Source of the DNA: Rhizobium leguminosarum
GTDB lineage: Bacteria; Pseudomonadota; Alphaproteobacteria; Rhizobiales; Rhizobiaceae
Assembly: GCF_002953715.1 (NCBI RefSeq)
Contig: NZ_CP025012.1
Span: forward strand, 1,178,001 to 1,242,000
Direction: 5' to 3'
DNA: 64,000 nucleotides
Shown here: positions 8,900-17,195 of the stretch, one piece after another
Layout of the letters: the number at the start of each line of letters is the position of its first letter
Numbering within the stretch: position 1 is the stretch's first letter
Notes under the pieces: generated by a model
What the model was told of the DNA's origin: nothing
Seen by the model: only the letters and a program-made list of their open reading frames with translations
Databases searched by the model: none
Made by a program: the position numbers and the translations under genes

Positions 8900-10402
8900 T
8901 CAGTGCTCTTCATATTGGGTGAAGGAGGGATCGGCGAGATCGGCAAAGCGCGTGAATTCCGCCTGGAAGGCGAGCTTCACCGTGCCCGTCGGCCCGTGGC
9001 GCTGCTTGGCGATGATGACATCGGCCGTGCCCTTCACCTTGTCGAATAGCGCTTCCCATTCCGGATATTTCGGATCGTGGATGTCGCGCGGCTCCGAATT
9101 CTTGACGTAATATTCCTCGCGGAACACGAAGAGCACGACGTCGGCGTCCTGCTCGATCGAGCCGGATTCGCGAAGGTCGGACAGCTGCGGCCGCTTGTCG
9201 TCGCGGCTTTCGACCTGACGCGAGAGCTGCGACAGCGCGATGATCGGAACGTTGAGCTCCTTGCCGAGCGCCTTCAGGCCGGTGGTGATCTGGGTGATTT
9301 CCTGCACGCGGTTGTCGCTGGATTTGCCCGAGCCGGTCATCAGCTGAATGTAGTCGACCACAAGCACGTCGAGGCCGCGCTGGCGCTTCAGACGGCGCGC
9401 GCGGGCCGAAAGCTGGGCGATCGAGATGCCGCCGGTCTGGTCGATAAAGAGCGGCACCTTCTGCATCATCATCGAGCAGGCGACGAGCTTTTCGAAATCG
9501 GCATCGTTGATGTCGCCGCGGCGGATCTTCGAGGAGGAGACTTCCGTCTGCTCGGAGATGATACGGGTGGCGAGCTGTTCGGACGACATTTCGAGTGAAT
9601 AGAAGCCGACGACGCCGCCGTTCTTTGCCTTCATGCTGCCGTCCGACTGCACTTCGCCTTCATAGGCGGCAGCGATATTGTAGGCGATGTTGGTGGCAAG
9701 CGAGGTCTTGCCCATGCCGGGGCGTCCGGCCAGCACGATCAAGTCCGACCGCTGCAGGCCGCCCATCTTGGAATCCAGCGAATGGATGCCGGTGGAAATG
9801 CCGGAAAGTCCGCCGTCACGTTCCTTGGCGACGGCCGCCATGTCGATCGCCAGCGCAACAGCATCATTGAAGGCCTGGAATCCGCCGTCGTAGCGGCCGT
9901 TTTCCGCCAGTTCGAAGAGGCGGCGTTCGGTATCCTCGATCTGCGACTGCGGCGGCATGTCGAGCGGCGCGTCATAGGCGATGTTGACGACGTCCTCGCC
10001 GATGGTGATCAGCGCCCGGCGCAGTGCCAGGTCGTAGATAGCGCGGCCGTAATCCTCGGCATTGATGACGGTGACGGCATTGCTGACGAGGCTCGCCAGA
10101 TATTGTGAAACCGTCATGTCGCCGACCTTCTCGTCGGCTTTCAGGAAGGTCTTGATCGTCACCGGATTGGCGATCTTGCCCATGCGGATGATGTCGCCGG
10201 CAACCTCGAAAATCTTCCGGTGCAGCGGTTCATAGAGATGGATCGGCTTCAGGAAGTCCGACACCCGGTAATAGGCGTCGTTGTTCATCAGGATCGCACC
10301 CAGAAGCGCCTGCTCGGCTTCGATATTGTTGGGTGCTTCGCGGTAATGCTGCTCTGACGAGGCAACAGCTGTAATCTTTCGAGCGGCGTCGTTCATCATC
10401 AT
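8900..10402 (-). CDS. dnaB: Replicative DNA helicase DnaB
   Basis: Hexameric 5'-3' helicase that unwinds the replication fork. About 500 residues, with an N-terminal primase-interacting domain (NNIEAEQALLGAIL block) and a RecA-like motor carrying Walker A AGRPGMGKTSLA and VVDYIQLM (Walker B). A hydrophilic insertion (AAYEGEVQSDGSMKAKNGG) sits between Walker A and the SLEMS block and is longer than in E. coli. Three consecutive ATGs (10402, 10399, 10396) can serve as start. alr follows on the same strand. Confidence 0.97.
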   Translation of the reverse strand: MMMNDAARKITAVASSEQHYREAPNNIEAEQALLGAILMNNDAYYRVSDFLKPIHLYEPLHRKIFEVAGDIIRMGKIANPVTIKTFLKADEKVGDMTVSQYLASLVSNAVTVINAEDYGRAIYDLALRRALITIGEDVVNIAYDAPLDMPPQSQIEDTERRLFELAENGRYDGGFQAFNDAVALAIDMAAVAKERDGGLSGISTGIHSLDSKMGGLQRSDLIVLAGRPGMGKTSLATNIAYNIAAAYEGEVQSDGSMKAKNGGVVGFYSLEMSSEQLATRIISEQTEVSSSKIRRGDINDADFEKLVACSMMMQKVPLFIDQTGGISIAQLSARARRLKRQRGLDVLVVDYIQLMTGSGKSSDNRVQEITQITTGLKALGKELNVPIIALSQLSRQVESRDDKRPQLSDLRESGSIEQDADVVLFVFREEYYVKNSEPRDIHDPKYPEWEALFDKVKGTADVIIAKQRHGPTGTVKLAFQAEFTRFADLADPSFTQYEEH

Positions 10403-10435
10403 CCGTTCTGTCTTTTTCCAGTTCCGGATTTGCAA

Positions 10436-10771
10436 TTCCGGACGCGAAAATCAAGAGGCTACGAAAGGAGCGGGGGCTCGCTTCGCCTAAATCCTGAACG
10501 CTGTGCACGTTGTTCGACTTCTCCACAGTCTTGGGCGACACAAAGGAGAAATACTGGCAGTGTCACCCGCACGACACGGCATGGCGCCGACTCAGCCCAT
10601 CCGTTTCGGAGAACGCTACTTTAGCGTGATGCGATAAGGCACGCAGCAAAAACATCCGGAAAATCCCCTTAAAAGAAGTGAGGCGATCAGCGGCTCATAT
10701 CGAAGGCATGGAAACGAAAAAGCCCGGCGCGGTGGCCGGGCTTTCCTTCACGCGGATCGCTCCGACGAGAA
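10436..10771. other. Intergenic region between rplI and dnaB
   Basis: This 336-base spacer separates two minus-strand genes. It contains the rplI-side terminator (10719-10746, listed separately) and must include the dnaB promoter. I found no convincing -35/-10 pair for dnaB and no protein or RNA gene. A short TCCGGA...TCCGGA hairpin just upstream of dnaB (about 10422-10441) is the only other structure noted. Confidence 0.45.
10715..10746 (-). terminator. Rho-independent terminator of the rpsF-rpsR-rplI operon
   Basis: A 10-bp stem, AAAGCCCGGC (10719-10728) pairing with GCCGGGCTTT (10735-10744), with a 6-base loop. On the minus strand the stem is followed by a five-T run (to about 10716). It lies 26 bases past the rplI stop codon. 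Confidence 0.85.
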
Positions 10772-11350
10772 TTATGCTTCGTCTTCGTCGACGCCGTCGG
10801 CTTCCGGATCGAAGAAGTCTTCCGGACGCAACGCGTCTTCGTCGACGCCGTAGATCGCGTCGACCGAGGTGAGTTCTTCGCCCTTGGACTGGCGCTCTGC
10901 CTCTTCGGCCGAACGGGCAACGTTCAGCTCGACGTGGATTTCGACTTCGGCATGCAGCTGCAGCTCGACCTTGTGCAGGCCGATCGACTTGATCGGCGTG
11001 TTGAGGTGAACCTGGTTGCGGCCGATGTTGAAGCCTTCGGCGCCGAGAATCTCGACGACGTCACGGGCAGCAACCGAACCGTAGAGCTGGCCGGTTTCGC
11101 CGGCGGAGCGCACGACGATGAAGGACTTGCCGTCGAGAACGTCGGCGACCGTCTGGGCTTCCGACTTGCGCTCGAGGTTGCGGGCTTCGAGCGTCGCGCG
11201 CTCGGCTTCGAAGCGGGTCTTGTTGGCGGCATTGGCGCGCAGCGCCTTGCCGAGCGGCAGCAGGTAGTTGCGGGCAAAGCCGTCGCGAACCTTTACGGTT
11301 TCGCCCATCTGGCCGAGCTTGGAGATGCGTTCGAGAAGGATGACTTCCAT
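10772..11350 (-). CDS. rplI: 50S ribosomal protein L9 with an acidic C-terminal extension
   Basis: Large-subunit protein that binds 23S rRNA domain V near the L1 stalk. The start at 11350 gives the canonical N-terminus [14 protein letters not shown]; upstream in-frame residues to 11410 do not belong to L9. At 192 residues it is longer than the roughly 150-residue E. coli protein. The extra C-terminal 40 residues are strongly acidic (ending VDEDEA), a feature I associate with alphaproteobacterial L9. It is the last gene of the rpsF operon and is followed by a good terminator. Confidence 0.97.
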   Translation of the reverse strand: MEVILLERISKLGQMGETVKVRDGFARNYLLPLGKALRANAANKTRFEAERATLEARNLERKSEAQTVADVLDGKSFIVVRSAGETGQLYGSVAARDVVEILGAEGFNIGRNQVHLNTPIKSIGLHKVELQLHAEVEIHVELNVARSAEEAERQSKGEELTSVDAIYGVDEDALRPEDFFDPEADGVDEDEA

Positions 11351-11372
11351 TTTCTTTTTCCTTTCTTGTGTC

Positions 11373-12359
11373 TCAGATTTTCGTATCGGATTGTTTGGGG
11401 GCATCAGCATCTTTCGTCGGGGTCAGCGCGATCGCCTTGCGCGTATCACTGAGACCGAGAACGAGGATGAGGAGAGCTGGCAGCAGCATGAGCATCGAGG
11501 CCAGATAGCAGAGGATGAGGGCTGGTATGCGCCAGTCCTTGCCGCGCGTGCGGAAATGCAGCGAGGCAAAACCGGAAAGCATGAAGCCGGCGCCGAAGGC
11601 GCCGATCACGGTCGCACCGACCAGCGCCGGGACGCCGCCGAAAAAGCAGGCGGCAAGTCCGGCCAGGAAGATGAAGATCGAGTTGCGGTTCATGCGCAGC
11701 GACGAGGGAATATCCTCGCGCGGACGAAGGCCGCGGCCGGACGCTGCAACGATGCGCACGGCGAAATAATAGGCGGCAAACAGCATGGCGACCCACATGC
11801 CGCCCTGCAATGCCGGCAGCATCAGCAGGATCAGCGACTTGGTCTGCGCGGTCGCCGCCGGATCGGGCATGAATTCAGGCTGCTGCTGCTTGAGCGAGGT
11901 GATCAGCAGATCGACGATCGGATCGGTGATCTCAGGCCCGTAGCCGATGATCACGCCGATGACGATGACGGCGAGCGTCACCAGACCGCAGAGATGCAGC
12001 AGGATATCGGAGAGCGGATACCAGGCAAGCAGATGGTCGGGCCCACCGAGTTCGGCGGCCGGACGCGCCAGATTGGCGAGATGGCTGAGCCAACCGGCCG
12101 GCAGCAGCGTCACCATCGTCATGATCAGCGCGAAGGAAGGCGAGATCAAGATCGCGCCGAGTGCCGCGGCGGTGACAACGGCCGAGACTGCGGCTGCATT
12201 GCCCCAGCCGAGCCCGACGATCAGGATCGGCAGAGCCGAGGCCGTATAAAGAAGCGCGCTGAAAAACGACGGCTGCATGCTCGCGCCCAGCACCAGCAGG
12301 GCGGCGGTCAATCCGGCGAGTGCGCCGATCAGCAGCGTTCTAATGTTCGGTCGTTTCAA
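11373..12359 (-). CDS. DUF2232 (YybS-like) polytopic membrane protein
   Basis: A 328-residue hydrophobic protein with about eight predicted membrane helices. It matches the DUF2232 family, which is often encoded between rpsR and rplI. Function is unknown. The predicted start is TTG at 12359, giving [17 protein letters not shown] with the first helix beginning near residue 9; no upstream ATG is available in frame. rplI starts 22 bases after its stop, so the two are probably co-transcribed. The C-terminal residues after the last helix are polar ([13 protein letters not shown]). Confidence 0.8.
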   Translation of the reverse strand: MKRPNIRTLLIGALAGLTAALLVLGASMQPSFFSALLYTASALPILIVGLGWGNAAAVSAVVTAAALGAILISPSFALIMTMVTLLPAGWLSHLANLARPAAELGGPDHLLAWYPLSDILLHLCGLVTLAVIVIGVIIGYGPEITDPIVDLLITSLKQQQPEFMPDPAATAQTKSLILLMLPALQGGMWVAMLFAAYYFAVRIVAASGRGLRPREDIPSSLRMNRNSIFIFLAGLAACFFGGVPALVGATVIGAFGAGFMLSGFASLHFRTRGKDWRIPALILCYLASMLMLLPALLILVLGLSDTRKAIALTPTKDADAPKQSDTKI

Positions 12360-12470
12360 GGTCGCTGTCCTGCTTCATCAAGCAGTTAGAGGATGTTGCT
12401 GAATCAAATTCAGAAACGTCTCAACATGGGTTTTAAGAGTTCCGATCCGCGCCCATCGCGGAAGGGAGAA

Positions 12471-12492
12471 GGGAAGGCACGAATGCCTTCCC
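12471..12492 (-). terminator. Hairpin downstream of rpsR (attenuator or RNA stabiliser)
   Basis: Perfect 9-bp stem, GGGAAGGCA (12471-12479) with TGCCTTCCC (12484-12492), and a 4-base loop. It lies 24 bases after the rpsR stop codon on the minus strand. The following bases are TTCTCCCTT, not a true U-tract, so it may lower read-through into DUF2232-rplI or protect the upstream rpsF-rpsR message. Confidence 0.45.
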
Positions 12493-12515
12493 TCAAAGGT
12501 GTTGGCGTCGACCGA

Positions 12516-12764
12516 TTAGGCGACGACGTAGGGCAGCAGGCCGAGGAAACGGGCGCGCTTGATCGCCTGGGCGAGTTCGCGCTGCTTCTTCTGGGAAACG
12601 GCCGTGATGCGGGACGGAACGATCTTGCCGCGCTCGGAAATGTAGCGCTGCAGCAGGCGTACGTCCTTGTAGTCGATCCGCGGCGCGTTGGCGCCGGAGA
12701 ACGGGCAGGTCTTGCGGCGGCGATGGAACGGGCGGCGGACCGGAGCGGAGGAAGTTTCAGACAT
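12516..12764 (-). CDS. rpsR: 30S ribosomal protein S18
   Basis: Small-subunit protein that forms a heterodimer with S6 on the 16S rRNA platform. The 82-residue product has the S18 core: an N-terminal CPFSG block, [18 protein letters not shown] and [19 protein letters not shown], ending in the usual [10 protein letters not shown]. It lies 14 bases after rpsF, clearly in one operon. A hairpin (12471-12492) follows. Confidence 0.98.
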   Translation of the reverse strand: MSETSSAPVRRPFHRRRKTCPFSGANAPRIDYKDVRLLQRYISERGKIVPSRITAVSQKKQRELAQAIKRARFLGLLPYVVA

Positions 12765-12778
12765 ATCTCAGATCTCCC

Positions 12779-13246
12779 TTATACACGGTCTTCGCGCGGA
12801 CGGCGCGGACGGTCGTCACGGTCGCCGAAGCCACCTTCACGCGGCGGACGCGGGCCGCGATCGCGATCACCGAAGCCGCCTTCACGCGGGCCACGGCCGC
12901 CTTCACGCGGACGGTCGTCACGGTCGCGCTTCTGCATCATGGCAGACGGACCTTCTTCATGCTTCTCGACGGCGATCGTCATGTAGCGAAGAACGTCTTC
13001 GCTGATGCGCATCTGACGTTCCATTTCCTGGACGGCAGCAGCCGGGGCATCAATGTCCATCAGGGCGTAGTGCGCCTTACGGTTCTTCTTGATGCGGTAG
13101 GTGAGGGACTTGAGGCCCCAGTTCTCGATACGCCCGACCTTACCGCCGTTAGCTTCGATCACACCCTTGTACTGTTCTACGAGGGCATCGACCTGCTGAG
13201 CGGAAATATCCTGCCGGGCAAGGAATACATGTTCATAAAGAGCCAT
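12779..13246 (-). CDS. rpsF: 30S ribosomal protein S6 with an Arg/Gly-rich C-terminal tail
   Basis: Small-subunit protein that pairs with S18. Residues 1-100 form the S6 fold ([31 protein letters not shown]). Residues 106-155 form a repetitive low-complexity tail of Arg, Gly, Asp and Pro with REGG, GFGDRD and DRPR units, probably disordered and resembling eukaryotic RGG boxes. The underlying DNA (about 12780-12930) repeats TTCACGCGG and GGTCGTCACGGTCG blocks. It is the first gene of rpsF-rpsR-DUF2232-rplI, behind a candidate promoter at 13466-13494. Confidence 0.97.
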   Translation of the reverse strand: MALYEHVFLARQDISAQQVDALVEQYKGVIEANGGKVGRIENWGLKSLTYRIKKNRKAHYALMDIDAPAAAVQEMERQMRISEDVLRYMTIAVEKHEEGPSAMMQKRDRDDRPREGGRGPREGGFGDRDRGPRPPREGGFGDRDDRPRRPREDRV

Positions 13247-13465
13247 GACAGCTTTGCCTTTCTTGCGTTTGGTTCAACCCGATATTCGGCGGCTAAGCCT
13301 CAACGACTGCTCCTGATTGGGCGAACCCAGGCAAGAAAGCGTTTCCGAGACGGTCGAGAGCGGAGACACGGGAGGCTGGAACGCTTCCGTTCCGAACGAT
13401 TTCCAAGAGGAAACCGGCCCTCCGTTCAGCCACCAGCCAGAAGACCGGGTTAACGAACAGGGCGG

Positions 13466-13494
13466 CTTATACGGATTTTTCGCGGAAAGGCAAG
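13466..13494 (-). promoter_or_regulatory. Candidate sigma-70 promoter of the rpsF operon
   Basis: On the minus strand a CTTGCC -35 element (13494-13489) is separated by exactly 17 bases from a TATAAG -10 element (13471-13466). This is close to the rhizobial housekeeping consensus (CTTGAC, 17 bp, CTATAT). It would give a leader of roughly 210 nt before the rpsF ATG. Confidence 0.55.
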
Positions 13495-13532
13495 CGCAAT
13501 CGGACACTCCAACCCGACGCAAACCGGTGGGC

Positions 13533-13594
13533 GGAGCATGATGCCGAAAAGTGTGAGCGGTTTTCGGACGACATCATGCTCCAATCCTGTTCTA
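13533..13594. repeat. Palindromic repeat, family B copy 2
   Basis: GGAGCATGATGCC...ATCATGCTCC ends enclose the AAAAGTGTGAGCGGTTTTCGG core, nearly identical to the copies at 7520 and 40082. A short ATCCTGTTCTAG remnant of the second module follows. The element lies between the rpsF promoter and the stop codon of the Tas-like gene. Confidence 0.8.
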
Positions 13595-13621
13595 GCGTTG
13601 GGCAGGCGCCAAGGAATATGA

Positions 13622-14665
13622 TCAAAGCGTCAGCGGATACTGCCGGTGCACCTTGGCGATCTCCGCGAGCACCTCGTCCGAAAGCGTCAGGTCGGCGGCG
13701 CCGATATCGACTTTCAACTGCTCCATCGACGTCGCGCCGATGATGACCGAAGCCATGAACGGCCTTGATCGGCAGAAGGCAAGCGCCATCGCTGCCGGAT
13801 CGAGATCATATCTGGCCGCGATCTGCAGATAGGCTTTGGTCGCCGGCTCTTGCAGCGGCTGCAGCCGGCCTCCGATATCGGGGTTGATCGAACCGCGCGA
13901 ACCCTTCGGCCTGCCACCATCGACATATTTTCCGGAGAGGATGCCGCCGGCGAGCGGCGAATAAGCGAGCAGCCCGACATCTTCGTGATGCGAGAGCTCG
14001 GCGAGATCGAGGTCGAAATGGCGGTAGAGCAGATTATATTCGTTCTGGACGCTCGCAACGCGCGGCAGGTTCTTCTGTTCGGAGAGCGTCAGATATTTCT
14101 GTATGCCCCAGGTGGTCTCGTTGGAAAGACCGATCGCGCGGATCTTGCCTTCCTTCACCAGCGCACCGAGCGTTTCCAGGATGTCGAGCATATTGGCGAC
14201 GGCCTTGTCGCGATCCTGGTTGAAGGGATTGTAGCTCCAGTTCTGGCGGAAATGGAAATGGCCGCGGTTCGGCCAGTGGATCTGGTAGAGGTCGATATAA
14301 TCGGTCTTCAGCCGCGCCAGGCTGGCCTCGAGCGCCAGGCGGATATTCTTTGCATCGGCACCTTCGCCGCCGCGTATATAGTCGCGGCCGCGGCCTGCGA
14401 CCTTGGTGGCGAGCACGATATCGCCGCGCTTGCCGGTCTTCTTGAACCAACTGCCGATATAGTCTTCGGTCCAGCCCTGTGTCGCCGCCGAAACCGGGGT
14501 GGTCGGATAAAGCTCGGCCGTATCGAAGAAATTGACGCCCTTTTCGACGGCGTAGTCCATCTGCGCATGAGCATCGGCTTCGCTGTTCTGCGAACCCCAG
14601 GTCATGGTGCCAAGGCAAATCTCTGAAACGGAAATCTCGGTGCGGCCTAGTGAATTGTACTTCAT
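13622..14665 (-). CDS. Aldo/keto reductase, Tas-like
   Basis: A 347-residue NADPH-dependent aldo/keto reductase. It resembles E. coli Tas throughout (LGTMTWGSQNSEADAH, IHWPNRGHFHF, SNETTWGIQKYL). The catalytic tetrad is visible: Asp and Tyr in DTAELYP, Lys in LATKVAG, His in YQIHWP. The start at 14665 (MKYNSLGRTEIS) matches the family; the ORF extends further upstream without similarity. It is divergent from fabD. The physiological substrate is unknown. Confidence 0.9.
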   Translation of the reverse strand: MKYNSLGRTEISVSEICLGTMTWGSQNSEADAHAQMDYAVEKGVNFFDTAELYPTTPVSAATQGWTEDYIGSWFKKTGKRGDIVLATKVAGRGRDYIRGGEGADAKNIRLALEASLARLKTDYIDLYQIHWPNRGHFHFRQNWSYNPFNQDRDKAVANMLDILETLGALVKEGKIRAIGLSNETTWGIQKYLTLSEQKNLPRVASVQNEYNLLYRHFDLDLAELSHHEDVGLLAYSPLAGGILSGKYVDGGRPKGSRGSINPDIGGRLQPLQEPATKAYLQIAARYDLDPAAMALAFCRSRPFMASVIIGATSMEQLKVDIGAADLTLSDEVLAEIAKVHRQYPLTL

Positions 14666-14866
14666 GAAAAAACCTTGGGAGAGAGGTGAAAGCCTTGGGG
14701 AGGTCCGCGCAAATCTAGGCTGGATTTGGCGGAGCGCAAGAGCAAAAACCGGGCTTTTGCGCGCGCGCGAAAGGCTTTGCGGAGAATGAGCCGCCACTTG
14801 ACTCTGCCGGAAAGAATGTCAATTGGAGGCAAAACAGCCTTAAGGGGCGTAATCAGGGACATGAAA

Positions 14867-15811
14867 ATGACCATCGCTTTCACTTTTCCCGGTCAGGGCA
14901 GTCAGGCCGTCGGCATGGGCAAGGATCTCGCCGAGAATTTCGCGGAAGCTCGCGCCGTTTTCGAAGAGGTCGATCAGGCACTCGGTGAAAAGCTTTCGGA
15001 CGTCATGTTCAACGGTCCCGAGGATACGTTGACCTTGACGGCGAACGCCCAGCCGGCGCTGATGGCCGTCTCGATCGCCGTCGTCCGCGTTCTCGAAGCC
15101 AAAGGGCTGGATCTGAAGTCGAAGGTCGCTTACGTCGCCGGTCATTCGCTCGGCGAATATTCGGCACTTTGCGCCGCCGGCACCTTTTCGCTCGCCGACA
15201 CCGCGCGGCTGTTGCGCATCCGCGGCAATGCCATGCAGGCGGCCGTCCCAGTCGGCGTCGGCGCCATGGCCGCGATCATCGGCCTCGAGCATGCCGACGT
15301 CGTTGCCGTCTGCGAGGCAGCAGCCGCCGCCGGCGCCTGCCAGATCGCCAACGACAATGGCGGCGGCCAGATCGTCATCTCGGGCGAGAAGGCAGCCGTC
15401 GAAAAGGCGGCCGGCCTTGCGACCGACAAGGGCGCCAAGCGCGCCATCCTGCTGCCGGTCTCCGCTCCGTTCCATTCGACACTGATGGCGCCGGCCGCCG
15501 ACGCCATGCGCGAAGCGCTGGCAACGGTCGCCAAATCCGATCCGGTCGTGCCCATCATCGCCAATGTCCGTGCCGCCCCCGTGACAGGCGCCGACGAGAT
15601 CGCCAGCCTCCTGGTCGAGCAGGTGACCGGTCAGGTCCGCTGGCGCGAGACCGTGGAATGGTTCGCCGGAAATGGCGTCACGACGCTCTATGAACTCGGT
15701 TCCGGCAAGGTGCTGACCGGCCTTGCCCGCCGCATCGACAAGACGATCAACGGCATCTCCGTCAACGGTCCGGCGGATATCGACGCGGCCGTCGCCGCCC
15801 TCATGGCCTGA
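14867..15811 (+). CDS. fabD: Malonyl-CoA:acyl-carrier-protein transacylase
   Basis: Transfers malonyl from CoA to ACP, supplying the extender unit for fatty-acid synthesis. The 314-residue protein has the acyltransferase signature GHSLGEYSAL with the nucleophilic serine and the VSAPFHSTLM catalytic histidine. The N-terminus TIAFTFPGQGSQAVGMG fixes the start at 14867; an ATG two codons upstream (14861) is also possible. fabG follows 30 bases later, then acpP and fabF: the conserved fab cluster. Confidence 0.97.
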   Translation: MTIAFTFPGQGSQAVGMGKDLAENFAEARAVFEEVDQALGEKLSDVMFNGPEDTLTLTANAQPALMAVSIAVVRVLEAKGLDLKSKVAYVAGHSLGEYSALCAAGTFSLADTARLLRIRGNAMQAAVPVGVGAMAAIIGLEHADVVAVCEAAAAAGACQIANDNGGGQIVISGEKAAVEKAAGLATDKGAKRAILLPVSAPFHSTLMAPAADAMREALATVAKSDPVVPIIANVRAAPVTGADEIASLLVEQVTGQVRWRETVEWFAGNGVTTLYELGSGKVLTGLARRIDKTINGISVNGPADIDAAVAALMA

Positions 15812-15841
15812 TTGGTATCTCCAGATATAAGGAACGTTTCC

Positions 15842-16579
15842 ATGCTCGATCTCTCCGGCCGCAAGGCTCTCGTCACCGGCGCATCCGGCGGTATCGGCGA
15901 GGAAATCGCCCGCCTTCTTCATAAGCAGGGCGCCGTCGTCGGCCTGCACGGCACCCGCGTCGAGAAACTGGAAGCGCTGGCGGCCGATCTCGGCGAGCGC
16001 GTCAAGATCTTCCCGGCCAATCTGTCCGACCGCGGTGAGGTCAAGGCGCTCGGCCAGAAGGCCGAGGCCGACCTCGAAGGAGTCGATATTCTCGTCAATA
16101 ATGCCGGCATTACCCGCGACGGCCTCTTCGTGCGCATGAGCGACGAGGACTGGGACAGCGTCCTCGAAGTGAACCTGACATCGACGTTCCGCCTGACGCG
16201 CGAATTGACGCATCCGATGATGCGTCGCCGCTATGGCCGCATCATCAATATCACCTCCGTCGTCGGCGTCACCGGCAATCCGGGGCAGGCCAATTACTGC
16301 GCCTCCAAGGCCGGCATGATCGGCTTCACCAAGTCCCTGGCACAGGAAATCGCCACCCGCAACGTGACGGTCAATTGCGTGGCACCGGGCTTCATCGAGA
16401 GCGCCATGACCGGCAAGCTCAACGACAAGCAGAAGGAAGCGATCATGGGGGCGATCCCGATGAAGCGCATGGGCACGGGCGGCGAGGTCGCTTCGGCGGT
16501 TGCTTACCTTGCGTCCTCCGAGGCTGCCTATATGACGGGCCAGACGCTGCACGTAAACGGCGGCATGGCGATGATCTGA
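15842..16579 (+). CDS. fabG: 3-oxoacyl-[ACP] reductase
   Basis: NADPH-dependent reduction of beta-ketoacyl-ACP in fatty-acid elongation. The product is a 245-residue SDR with TGASGGIG, NNAGITRDGL and the YCASK catalytic pair; the ITSVVGVTGNPGQANY and VNCVAPGFIESAMT blocks are specific to FabG. The start at 15842 (MLDLSGRKALVTG) is preceded by a clear AAGGAA ribosome-binding site. Position in fabD-fabG-acpP-fabF confirms the role. Confidence 0.97.
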   Translation: MLDLSGRKALVTGASGGIGEEIARLLHKQGAVVGLHGTRVEKLEALAADLGERVKIFPANLSDRGEVKALGQKAEADLEGVDILVNNAGITRDGLFVRMSDEDWDSVLEVNLTSTFRLTRELTHPMMRRRYGRIINITSVVGVTGNPGQANYCASKAGMIGFTKSLAQEIATRNVTVNCVAPGFIESAMTGKLNDKQKEAIMGAIPMKRMGTGGEVASAVAYLASSEAAYMTGQTLHVNGGMAMI

Positions 16580-16640
16580 AACGACAAACCGCTGGCATTG
16601 GAATAATTCCGCCAATAGCATGTTGAGCAATCACGAACCG

Positions 16641-16670
16641 TTGATTTTCTGGCTTTGCGGCAGACATAAA
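16641..16670 (+). promoter_or_regulatory. Weak candidate promoter upstream of acpP
   Basis: A TTGATT hexamer (16641-16646) and a CATAAA hexamer (16665-16670) lie 18 bases apart in the 286-base gap between fabG and acpP. The gap is long enough that acpP, needed in great excess over the fab enzymes, probably has its own promoter. The match to consensus is poor. Confidence 0.3.
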
Positions 16671-16865
16671 GCATGTTAAGCGGGCCATGACTGTGAACAG
16701 TCGTCCCGAGAAAGCAGACGGACCGGCGGGCTTTTTGCAAGCCTGGGACATCTCTGAAGCCGGGTAAACGAGTTTGCCGAGGATGTCTGAAAACATCGCA
16801 GGCTGAAACAGGGTAGGGGTGCCGTGATGGCATTCCGATCAGGACATAAGGTCGAGGAAACCGAC

Positions 16866-17102
16866 ATGAGCGATATCGCAGAACGCGTAAAGAAAATTGT
16901 TATTGATCATCTTGGCGTTGATGCCGACAAGGTCGTCGAGAGCGCCAGCTTTATCGACGATCTGGGCGCTGACTCGCTCGACACGGTCGAACTTGTCATG
17001 GCTTTCGAAGAAGAATTCGGCGTTGAAATTCCTGACGACGCTGCCGACTCGATCCTGACGGTCGGCGATGCAGTGAAGTTTATTGAGAAGGCCCAGGCCT
17101 GA
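16866..17102 (+). CDS. acpP: Acyl carrier protein
   Basis: Small acidic carrier (78 residues) that holds growing acyl chains on a 4'-phosphopantetheine arm. The attachment serine is in [16 protein letters not shown], the universal DSL motif. The start at 16866 gives [12 protein letters not shown]; in-frame upstream residues from 16824 do not belong to the ACP family. A strong terminator follows (17118-17150), so acpP is probably expressed separately from fabF. Confidence 0.98.
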   Translation: MSDIAERVKKIVIDHLGVDADKVVESASFIDDLGADSLDTVELVMAFEEEFGVEIPDDAADSILTVGDAVKFIEKAQA

Positions 17103-17117
17103 TCCTGTGAATTTGAG

Positions 17118-17150
17118 AAAGGGCGGGCCTGGAGTCCGCCCTTTTCTTTT
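17118..17150 (+). terminator. Rho-independent terminator of acpP
   Basis: Stem AAAGGGCGG pairing with CCGCCCTTT around a short loop, followed by TTCTTTT. It begins 15 bases after the acpP stop codon. Confidence 0.85.
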
Positions 17151-17195
17151 CAGCATACTTCTCCATAGAACATACGAGACGGGGGAAAGCACGCG

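Larger units (their letters stand above)
13247..13621. other. Intergenic region upstream of rpsF with long leader and a repeat
   Basis: Apart from the candidate rpsF promoter (13466-13494) and repeat B2 (13533-13582), this 375-base spacer holds about 215 bases that would be the rpsF 5' leader. A CCGATATTCGG palindrome (about 13279-13289) lies 35-45 bases before the start codon. S6-S18 autoregulatory leaders are known in many bacteria, but I could not recognise their conserved CCG-bulge structure here. No other gene is evident. Confidence 0.45.

Noticed and set aside
12779..12930. Repeats in the rpsF tail as a possible CRISPR or tandem array
   Set aside because: The units are in-frame coding repeats of 15-27 bases with no spacers or constant repeat length.
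13247..13465. S6-S18 autoregulatory leader motif
   Set aside because: I looked for the known CCG-bulge hairpin and could not identify it; only a short palindrome is visible, so it is not listed as a feature.
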